64,000 nt of DNA from Phascolarctobacterium sp. (GTDB taxonomy: Bacteria > Bacillota > Negativicutes > Acidaminococcales > Acidaminococcaceae). Both the position numbers and the translations under genes were made by a program. The stretch is from NCBI GenBank assembly GCA_003150755.1, contig QAMT01000023.1, forward strand, positions 310,001 through 374,000, read 5' to 3'. Shown in pieces: positions 41,790 through 47,379 of the stretch (position 1 is the first letter of the stretch; each line of letters starts with the position of its first letter). The notes under the pieces are model-generated. The model did no database searches, had not been told where the DNA came from, and saw only the letters and a program-made list of their open reading frames with translations.

Positions 41790-42587
41790 TCAGGCGTACC
41801 AAGGTATAACGCCTTTATCCTTGAGAATTTGTTTGATACACAAGACTCCGTAGGGAGATATGCGTACAGTTTGTGAAGTTTTTGAAAAATATGAGCTTAC
41901 TTCGATATAAAGTGCGCCCTGCGGAGCTTTTAACGTGGGATAGTGGAAACCTTTACCGTTCTCCTGCTTGAGCCATCCGAGTTCTTTTAAGAGCCTGCGG
42001 AGCCATGTTGGACTAAGGTCAAACGCTTCGGCAAGCTCAGTTATCGTGTAGTCATTGTGGGTACGGCGAGTGCGCTTGAGTACCATTTGGGCTGCCGTGG
42101 TGTTGTTCCGGGTTTCAACGAGGTAGTCTTTTTCGTGGCTGAGCTTGTCAGCTTGTGCCTGAAGGGTTTTGTTCCGCTCCTGCTCCTCTTTTAACCGGGT
42201 TGCAAGCTGAATAATCACATTCGGGTCAGTGAGTGCCTCCCGAAGTTTTTCCGGTGTGAGATAACCGCCGTGCTTGCGGATAGCCGGAAGGACTTCTGAG
42301 GTTACCCAGCGTTTAAATGTTTTGGCTGAAGGGAGCTTGCTTGAAAGGATAAGGGAATACAATCCTGACTCATTGATGATGATAGTTTCTTTATTTTGAT
42401 TACCGTCAAAAACCATCATTTTAAACCTGTCCTCTCCATCAACATGGCGGTTAATATCTCGACTACCGTTTTGGTACCCGAGGATTGTAGTTACATCCTT
42501 ACCTACAAACCACGGTTCACCGTCCTTCTCAATAACTCTGACCTGCCCAAACTCCGGGTTGTTGAATACTTGCAATTCTTTGCACAT
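41790..42587 (-). CDS. Phage antirepressor, BRO-N plus KilA-C
   Basis: The 265-aa protein has an N-terminal BRO domain (about 1-100): VRVIEKDGEPWFVGKDVTTILGY...RWVTSEVLPAIRKHGGY. A coiled coil follows (about 125-160), then a KilA-C/ANT domain with helix-turn-helix YTITELAEAFDLSPTWLRRLLKELGW. Such antirepressors relieve repression at induction. Lying just ahead of the RNA polymerase gene, it could control the polymerase and hence lysis or lysogeny. It overlaps no neighbour. GGAGG precedes ATG. Confidence 0.85.
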   Translation of the reverse strand: MCKELQVFNNPEFGQVRVIEKDGEPWFVGKDVTTILGYQNGSRDINRHVDGEDRFKMMVFDGNQNKETIIINESGLYSLILSSKLPSAKTFKRWVTSEVLPAIRKHGGYLTPEKLREALTDPNVIIQLATRLKEEQERNKTLQAQADKLSHEKDYLVETRNNTTAAQMVLKRTRRTHNDYTITELAEAFDLSPTWLRRLLKELGWLKQENGKGFHYPTLKAPQGALYIEVSSYFSKTSQTVRISPYGVLCIKQILKDKGVIPWYA

Positions 42588-42589
42588 GC

Positions 42590-42907
42590 TTAATCCTCCA
42601 TTCCTTCTACATACAAGTCCATAAAGTCAATGTTAGCTTGCTCTAACCTGTCGCCAAACTGCTCACTGACTCTATCAGCGTTAAAGTCCTCAACTTCGCC
42701 CATCCAGTAGATAAGCACTTGCAAAAACTGGCGTTCCGTGATTAAATAAGCGTCATCGCCTGCTGCTCGCTGGCAGGTGCGAGGCACATTTATTTCAAAA
42801 TCTGCAAAGCAGTCAGGACTGGCTTGTCCGTTTTTGTAACTTCTGAGAGTTACTAAGTACCTTTCGTGGTTTAAAATTTTGCGTTCACCATAAATTTCAA
42901 ATAACAT
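42590..42907 (-). CDS. Early acidic protein, unknown
   Basis: A 105-aa, strongly acidic protein in the second half (MGEVEDFNADRVSEQFGDRLEQANIDFMDLYVEGMED). Acidity and early position suggest a host-takeover or DNA-mimic protein. No family is recognised. SD GAGGAGG. A conserved hairpin leader lies 37 bases upstream, and the antirepressor follows after two bases. Confidence 0.6.
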   Translation of the reverse strand: MLFEIYGERKILNHERYLVTLRSYKNGQASPDCFADFEINVPRTCQRAAGDDAYLITERQFLQVLIYWMGEVEDFNADRVSEQFGDRLEQANIDFMDLYVEGMED

Positions 42908-42943
42908 GGTGTCTACCTCCTCTTTTATGTTTACTTGTGGTTA

Positions 42944-43005
42944 GCTTGTGCTACCCTCTCAACCTGTAAATGCTTGCTTACAGGCTGAAGTCAAACACAA
43001 ACTTG
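42944..43005 (-). promoter_or_regulatory. Conserved early-leader hairpin, copy 1
   Basis: Outer stem TTGTGTT/AGCACAA, conserved internal loop (TGAC opposite AGGGT), inner stem TTCAGCCTGTAA/TTACAGGTTGAG. It is one of three copies upstream of early genes whose stems differ but still pair. It resembles T7 early RNase III sites. Confidence 0.6.
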
Positions 43006-43008
43006 CTA

Positions 43009-43083
43009 TTAGATAGGCTCTACACAGCACGCTATCAGGATAATAACTGCCATTATGTAGTCGATTGGTCTTGCTTTATACAT
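43009..43083 (-). CDS. 24-aa membrane microprotein
   Basis: ATG 43083 overlaps the stop region of the 219-aa gene, with GAGG nine bases upstream. The peptide is MYKARPIDYIMAVIILIACCVEPI: a short basic start, then one hydrophobic helix. It lies in a gap otherwise holding only the leader hairpin. Short early membrane peptides are common in phages. The function is unknown. Confidence 0.4.
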   Translation of the reverse strand: MYKARPIDYIMAVIILIACCVEPI

Positions 43084-43735
43084 TTTGCTTGTCCTCCTCA
43101 ATGTCCCATACAAGAACAAGGTCACCATCTGCGTCTTGATGTCTGCACTCTGTCAATACAGCCTCAAAAGTGTCAGCTATGATAAAAGCAGGCTGATACT
43201 GTTTTTTAGCAATATGGATTTCAAGGGTTGAGCTTGCTTTAAAAAATCTTTTTAGATACTTAATACTGAAATATCTAAGGTCAATTTTCAGCAGTTCAGC
43301 TTTTTTGTGCATACGGCAAGCCGACAAAAACGCCTTTTTATTTATAACTACTGTGTGCCCTATATTCTCAGTTGCAGCGGCAGTAGTTATAATTTGTAGG
43401 ATAGACTCAGGTTTAACAGGTGACTTAGCTTGTGGCAGGTCTTTTACTATCTCATCATCATACGGAGTTAAAATATAATGCGTGTTAGTAATAACAGCAC
43501 CCATTTCACCTGCTTGCATAACGCCTGCTAAACCATCACGATGGTTATTTTTTAGGTCATCAAAAGTTTCATAACAAATTTTTACAAAAGCACCTGCGCT
43601 TGCTTTTCTACCGGTACAAGCATTAAGTGTATTTAATTCACGGGTTAATGCTTCCAAAGTCTGATACCTTAGTGTAAAATCCTCACTTTTTAACGCCATA
43701 ATGGCTTTTTCTAAAATTTGTTGCTTATTTAACAT
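43076..43735 (-). CDS. Early protein, unknown (219 aa)
   Basis: A mixed alpha/beta soluble protein of 219 aa with stretches GHTVVINKKAFLSACRMHKKAELLKIDLRYFSI and YQPAFIIADTFEAVLTECRH. The repeating strand-helix pattern faintly recalls sliding-clamp-like folds, but I do not assign one. AGGAGG precedes ATG. It is the first gene after the phage promoter at 43818-43837. Confidence 0.6.
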   Translation of the reverse strand: MLNKQQILEKAIMALKSEDFTLRYQTLEALTRELNTLNACTGRKASAGAFVKICYETFDDLKNNHRDGLAGVMQAGEMGAVITNTHYILTPYDDEIVKDLPQAKSPVKPESILQIITTAAATENIGHTVVINKKAFLSACRMHKKAELLKIDLRYFSIKYLKRFFKASSTLEIHIAKKQYQPAFIIADTFEAVLTECRHQDADGDLVLVWDIEEDKQNV

Positions 43736-43760
43736 TTTGCTTGCCTCCTGTTTAACTTTC

Positions 43761-43837
43761 AGTAGTAGTAGTAGTAGAGGTTGCCATAAGGTAACGAGAT
43801 GTTACCCTATGGTTTCCCCTTATGTGTGACGCTTATG
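43761..43837 (-). promoter_or_regulatory. Phage promoter plus leader hairpin before the 219-aa gene
   Basis: The transcribed strand reads GCATAAGCGTCACACATAAG then GGGAAA (43818-43837 core). It is followed at once by a hairpin CCATAGGGTAAC/GTTACCTTATGG and a five-fold trinucleotide run (plus strand AGT, 43761-43776) before the Shine-Dalgarno. This is the only member of the promoter family inside the minus-strand early region. Confidence 0.65.
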
Positions 43838-43851
43838 CTTTACACAAAACT

Positions 43852-44331
43852 TTAGTTTGCACAAATAACGCCATTACTTACTTCCACATAACCGTCATAC
43901 CCCAGGTCACGTGCAAAAGCGTCATAATCAAAATAGCGTTGCGCTACTTCCGGCAGGTCGTAGCAATCCTCTACAATCTCATAAGCTACATCAATCAAGC
44001 TCATGCCCGGATAAAAAGTACAGTCATCATACTTGTTTAAAGCCCCCTGTAAGTCGCCGCCAAACGCCTCAAGATAGGCTTGCACAATATCCTGTTCCCA
44101 GTCCTCTAAGTCCTCAAACTCCTGCGCTTGTTCATTGAGCGCGAACACATCCTCATGCTCGCCAATTCGCAGGTCAAGACTTGTTTCGTAGTCGCTTATA
44201 AACTGCTCCTCTCCTCCAATCTCCTCAAGTGCTGCGGTGAGTTCCTCCTCATCCATCGGCAGGCTCAGCCACTTGCCAACCAATTCGCCTGCATTGTACT
44301 TGCTTAAATTAGTTACAAAAATTTCTAACAT
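43852..44331 (-). CDS. ArdA-like antirestriction protein
   Basis: The 159-aa, extremely acidic protein begins LEIFVTNLSKYNAGELVGKWLSLPMDEEEL, the ArdA opening (xxVxNLxxYNxGxLxGxW). Later come WEQDIVQAYLEAFGG and AYEIVEDCYDLPE...YFDYDAFARDLGYDGYV, also ArdA-typical. ArdA mimics B-form DNA and blocks type I restriction, the role gene 0.3 (Ocr) plays in T7 from the same early position. Confidence 0.9.
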   Translation of the reverse strand: MLEIFVTNLSKYNAGELVGKWLSLPMDEEELTAALEEIGGEEQFISDYETSLDLRIGEHEDVFALNEQAQEFEDLEDWEQDIVQAYLEAFGGDLQGALNKYDDCTFYPGMSLIDVAYEIVEDCYDLPEVAQRYFDYDAFARDLGYDGYVEVSNGVICAN

Positions 44332-44348
44332 GTTCGTTACCTCCTAAA

Positions 44349-44421
44349 TTTAACTTGTGGGCAGCTTATGTTACCCTCTTAGCTTGCAAACTTATTGCTT
44401 GTAAGCTAAGGTCAAACATAA
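44349..44421 (-). promoter_or_regulatory. Conserved early-leader hairpin, copy 2
   Basis: Outer stem TTATGTT/AACATAA, internal loop TGAC/AGGGT, inner stem CTTAGCTTACAAGC/GTTTGCAAGCTAAG. Compared with copy 3, the outer stem changes G to A on one side and C to T on the other, keeping the pair. It is in the leader of the ArdA gene. Confidence 0.62.
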
Positions 44422-44426
44422 ACTTG

Positions 44427-44747
44427 TTATTTAGCGACTTTATACAAAAGTGCAATTCCGTAACAAATATCCGGCATAAACGCTATATAAACAACTTCCT
44501 GCTTGCTGTTTAATACTTTAAAAACTTGCTTGCCTTTTAAGTCACCATAGCTTTTACCTTTTGGCGTGTCCCTGTAAAAGTCTTTACTGCGTTTAACAAA
44601 CTTGCCAGTGTTTAAACCGTTACCATCCAAAAATTTTGGGTCAACATCAGCGGCTTGCTTGCAAAAAACACGGTCAATCAAAGTTACTTGCTTGCCTTCT
44701 AAACCTGCATAAAATTGTTTTTGAGTGAGTTTTTCTAAAGTCAACAT
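44427..44747 (-). CDS. Early basic protein, unknown (106 aa)
   Basis: The 106-aa protein is basic and contains FVKRSKDFYRDTPKGKSYGDLKGKQVFKVLNSKQEVVYIAF, beta-rich and possibly nucleic-acid-binding. No family is recognised. AGGAGG precedes ATG and leader hairpin copy 3 lies upstream. Confidence 0.6.
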   Translation of the reverse strand: MLTLEKLTQKQFYAGLEGKQVTLIDRVFCKQAADVDPKFLDGNGLNTGKFVKRSKDFYRDTPKGKSYGDLKGKQVFKVLNSKQEVVYIAFMPDICYGIALLYKVAK

Positions 44748-44773
44748 AACAATTTACCTCCTGTTTACTTTTG

Positions 44774-44838
44774 GGCACTTGTGTTACCCTCTTAACTTAC
44801 AAGCGGTTGCCTGCTTGTAAGCTAAGGTCAAACACAAG
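44774..44838 (-). promoter_or_regulatory. Conserved early-leader hairpin, copy 3
   Basis: Outer stem CTTGTGTT/AACACAAG, internal loop TGAC/AGGGT, inner stem CTTAGCTTACAAGC/GCTTGTAAGTTAAG with loop AGGCAACC. It is the most regular of the three copies. Confidence 0.65.
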
Positions 44839-44840
44839 TA

Positions 44841-45089
44841 TTAAAGGTTAAACACTTTACGCAGAATGTTTTGCAGTCTGCTTGTGGTTCTGCTATAATA
44901 AGAGCGGTCAAAATAAACATCTTTTGAACCGTCTTTATGGCATACTTCCCTATAAATTAGTGTGTGATAGCTGTAAACGCTGTATTCATCCAGGAAGGAT
45001 ACTGCATAGCAACTGTTACCGGTAAAGCGTGCTTTAGACTCTAATAATGCCGGGATTTCTCTGTAAGTCGCTCTTTTGATAATTTCCAT
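44841..45089 (-). CDS. First early protein, unknown (82 aa)
   Basis: An 82-aa protein: IIKRATYREIPALLESKARFTGNSCYAVSF...YSRTTSRLQNILRKVFNL, basic at the C terminus. No family is recognised. It is the first gene behind the putative early promoter and the RHH operators, so it would be expressed immediately on infection. AGGAGG precedes ATG. Confidence 0.6.
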   Translation of the reverse strand: MEIIKRATYREIPALLESKARFTGNSCYAVSFLDEYSVYSYHTLIYREVCHKDGSKDVYFDRSYYSRTTSRLQNILRKVFNL

Positions 45090-45125
45090 GGTGTGTACCT
45101 CCTATTTAATTATGTGGCAGCCTTC

Positions 45126-45230
45126 GGAATGCCTTTGCATTCCCTTACTGTGACTTTATTGTAACGCCATGGCATTCCATTTGTAAAATCTCATTTTGGT
45201 TCATTTTTGCGGAATTTAATGGCATTCCAT
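45126..45230. promoter_or_regulatory. Early promoter with GGAATGCC operators (lysogeny switch)
   Basis: Minus-strand promoter: TTTACA (plus 45182-45187) and TACAAT (plus 45158-45163), spacer 18. ATGGCATTCCAT lies inside the spacer (45169-45180) and again exactly 50 bp away (45219-45230). A palindrome GGAATGC-CTTT-GCATTCC lies just downstream of the start (45126-45143). The divergent RHH gene is the obvious binder. Occupancy of the spacer box would block host polymerase and silence all early genes. Confidence 0.6.
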
Positions 45231-45275
45231 TGCATTATGGTAGTTTTTCGCTGTTTTTCTCCGTTTTTCATTATT

Positions 45276-45303
45276 TTTTGAATTTTGCAGCATGTGATAC
45301 AAT
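45276..45303 (+). promoter_or_regulatory. Promoter of the RHH gene (extended -10)
   Basis: TGATACAAT at 45295-45303 is an extended -10, with only a weak TTTTGA at 45276-45281 as -35. It lies about 40 bases upstream of the start codon and points away from the early genes. Confidence 0.5.
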
Positions 45304-45341
45304 AAAGGCATAAAACACAACAAAAGAGAGGAGGCACAGCA

Positions 45342-45509
45342 ATGCCGGAAAAAGTAAACCGTAAAGACAACCGTGTTTTACAAGTGCGTATATCAGAGGA
45401 GCTAAAAGCAGCTTTTGATGATGTAATAGCTAAAAAGGGTTATAACAAGTCCGCAGTTTTGCGAAAAATTGTAGAGGATTGGATAAGAGCCGAAACAGAC
45501 AACCAATAA
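45342..45509 (+). CDS. Ribbon-helix-helix repressor candidate (Arc-like)
   Basis: The 55-aa protein reads MPEKVNRKDNRVLQVRISEE followed by LKAAFDDVIAKKGYNKSAV and LRKIVEDWIRA. RVLQVRISEEL is the beta-strand plus helix A and the GYNKSAVLRKIVEDWI stretch the turn and helix B of an Arc/MetJ/CopG ribbon-helix-helix dimer. GAGGAGG lies eight bases before ATG. It diverges from the early genes across a region of GGAATGCC boxes. It is the only DNA-binding candidate for repressor beside the early promoter. Confidence 0.75.
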   Translation: MPEKVNRKDNRVLQVRISEELKAAFDDVIAKKGYNKSAVLRKIVEDWIRAETDNQ

Positions 45510-45518
45510 AGCGCAAAA

Positions 45519-45566
45519 AAAGCCTATTAGTTACCATTGGTAAACAATTAGTAACTAATAGGCTTT
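45519..45566 (+). terminator. Terminator hairpin after the RHH gene
   Basis: A perfect 16-bp stem (45519-45534 with 45551-45566) is flanked by A-run and TTTATTTG. It could stop transcription in both directions. Confidence 0.7.
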
Positions 45567-45569
45567 ATT

Positions 45570-45908
45570 TGTTTGCTATCAGGCAGCCAAAAGGCGGCAA
45601 AAGGTTGTTTTGTGGGTCACAGATATTTTATATCATACTATTTTAGTAGGAATAAAAAAAAAAAAAACAGAAGCACCTTTTTGCCTCTTATTGTAAACAT
45701 TTTGTAAACAATTCACCAAAGCATAGGTTCACTCGCTGCCCGTGTGTTCCCTGTGTGTACTTGCTTGTGACTTTTTGGTGACTTATAATAACTATAAGGC
45801 ACGATAAGTCTACATGTAGTAAGTATGTAAATATACTTTGCTTGCTTGTAAGTCTTTAGTGTGTTAAAGCGCAGGTGCATTATTTTGGATGTTTGTTTCC
45901 CCTGAGTG
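45570..45908. other. Intergenic stretch between RHH terminator and integrase promoter
   Basis: No convincing gene. It contains a 13-base A-run near 45656 and TTGTGAC/GGTGAC at 45765-45782 (reverse complement of the GTCACAA sites at attR). A minus-strand frame at 45713-45970 has no Shine-Dalgarno or recognisable protein. A circularised genome would also need its terminal-repeat or packaging site near one prophage end, but I see no clear mark of it. Confidence 0.4.
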
Positions 45909-45936
45909 GTCAAAGCGTCACCCATAAGGGGGAAAA
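45896..45936 (+). promoter_or_regulatory. Plus-strand phage-type promoter before the integrase
   Basis: CAAAGCGTCACCCATAAGGG (then GGAAAA) at 45911-45936 matches the minus-strand promoter at 43818-43837 (AAGCGTCACACATAAGGGGA) at nearly every position but on the opposite strand, pointing to int. TTTCCCC at 45896 can pair with GGGGAAA at its end, enclosing the promoter in a possible stem. Confidence 0.55.
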
Positions 45937-46005
45937 TGCGCCGGGCGACACTCTTGAAGTACCCTCTCACATTTTTCTCCCAAAAATCACTTTAAGGAGG
46001 ACATT

Positions 46006-47169
46006 ATGACAACATTAAGGAGAAACAAAGGCGAGGGGTCAATCATAAAAATGACCAATGGTAAATACAGGGTACGCCTTGAGTGCGAGCCTGTAAACGG
46101 AAAAAGGAAGTGGTTATCTAAGACAGCACCCACGCTCACTGAAGCACGTAAGGCACTACAAGGCCTCATAAAGACACGAGATGATACTAAGAGTGCCAAG
46201 AGTTACGCAGGCGACTTTGAGAAACTCATGGAGGAATACTTAGAGCAGTGTGAACTCAACGACATCAAAGAGTCAACCTATTTGAGGTATGACCGTGCAT
46301 TGAAGAACTGGTGTAAGTATTTCAAACACTACAAGGTCAGGAATGTATCAGTAAGAAGCATCAATGAAGTTATAAAGCAACGTACCGAAGAAGGTTACAA
46401 ACCAGCTACAATACGTATGGAGCTGGTTATCTTAGCACAAGCATTTAAGTATGCACTGAAATGCAGGTACATTGACTTCAACCCAGTATCTCAATGTGCA
46501 ATGCCTACAATGAGTAAAATAAGGCGCACAAGAGGCGAGTTAGTTACAATAACACATAAAGAGCATGAACGTATCAGTAACTACTTCAAAGAGCTTACGA
46601 ATAAAGGTCTGTATACTAAACATGACGATATGATTAAGTACCGTATGTATCATATTTATACCTTAGCGTACACAACGGGCATGCGCTTAGGTGAGATAGC
46701 AGGTCTGCAATGGAATGATATTGATTTTGATAAACACATCATCCATGTAAACAGAACTGTGAGTCTAAACAAGACTCTCACTACACCAAAGACTCTCAAG
46801 AGCCGTAGAGATATTGAGGTGTCCTCTACTGTGTTAGAGGTACTAAAGGAACTGCGAGGTACCATGCAGGAGTTAGGTTGCGAAACGGATTTTGTGTTTC
46901 CTATGAGGTTCAATAAGAACTCTCCGTGTATACCAAGCACCATTAGTCATCAGTTCATTACTGCTATCAAGAAATTGAACATCAATAGACACTTGACTTT
47001 CCATAGCATAAGGCATACACATGCAACGGAGCTTATAGAAAATCAAATACCTATTACTGCCATATCGGAGCGTTTGGGTCACTCAACGATAACCACAACA
47101 CTTAATATCTATTCTCACGTAACATCTACCGGCAGGCATAACGCTGCTCAGGTATGCAAAGTGATTTAG
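46006..47169 (+). CDS. int: Tyrosine integrase
   Basis: The 387-aa protein has an N-terminal AP2-like arm-binding domain (RNKGEGSIIKMTNGKYRVRLEC...), a SAM-like core-binding domain (about 65-165), and a catalytic domain with TTGMRLGEIAGLQW (Arg), HSIRHTHATEL (His-x-x-Arg), LGHSTITTT (His) and NIYSHV (Tyr). It joins attP to attB and, with the excisionase-like protein, excises. It is the last gene before attR. AAGGAGG precedes ATG. Confidence 0.95.
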   Translation: MTTLRRNKGEGSIIKMTNGKYRVRLECEPVNGKRKWLSKTAPTLTEARKALQGLIKTRDDTKSAKSYAGDFEKLMEEYLEQCELNDIKESTYLRYDRALKNWCKYFKHYKVRNVSVRSINEVIKQRTEEGYKPATIRMELVILAQAFKYALKCRYIDFNPVSQCAMPTMSKIRRTRGELVTITHKEHERISNYFKELTNKGLYTKHDDMIKYRMYHIYTLAYTTGMRLGEIAGLQWNDIDFDKHIIHVNRTVSLNKTLTTPKTLKSRRDIEVSSTVLEVLKELRGTMQELGCETDFVFPMRFNKNSPCIPSTISHQFITAIKKLNINRHLTFHSIRHTHATELIENQIPITAISERLGHSTITTTLNIYSHVTSTGRHNAAQVCKVI

Positions 47170-47172
47170 TTG

Positions 47173-47202
47173 GTCACAATCAAGTCACAACAATGGTCAC
47201 AA
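47173..47202 (+). other. Possible integrase arm-type sites, right
   Basis: GTCACAA occurs at 47173-47179, 47184-47190 and 47196-47202, at 11-12-bp pitch, about 90 bases from attR. GTCACTAT repeats with the same pitch lie near attL. Confidence 0.45.
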
Positions 47203-47290
47203 ACAGGCATAATAAAAATTACTAAAACACAACATATAGTGGTAGATACAAGGAAATTAGTGTATTTAGACACAAAAGGCTATACTGGCA

Positions 47291-47307
47291 TGTATACAAG
47301 AATACTT
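47291..47307 (+). other. attR core, 17-bp direct repeat
   Basis: Exact copy of TGTATACAAGAATACTT at 3620-3636. Host sequence resumes after it with the promoter of pyruvate carboxylase, so integration leaves host genes intact. Confidence 0.8.
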
Positions 47308-47319
47308 ATGTTGATACTA

Positions 47320-47348
47320 TTGCAATTAGTAACTTTTTTTAATAAAAT
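47320..47348 (+). promoter_or_regulatory. Promoter of pyruvate carboxylase
   Basis: TTGCAA (47320-47325) and TAAAAT (47343-47348) are 17 bases apart, 31 bases upstream of ATG. It starts only 12 bp after attR, so the prophage supplies the sequence just upstream and could alter its regulation. Confidence 0.5.
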
Positions 47349-47379
47349 ATGTACAGTGCTATCCGAAGGAGGGTAAACT

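Noticed and set aside
43761..43776. Trinucleotide run as a phase-variable repeat
   Set aside because: Five AGT units in an untranslated leader cannot shift a frame. It could only affect leader length, and there is no evidence of variation.
45713..45970. 85-aa minus-strand ORF between RHH and int
   Set aside because: No Shine-Dalgarno, no recognisable protein pattern, overlaps the integrase promoter region on the other strand.
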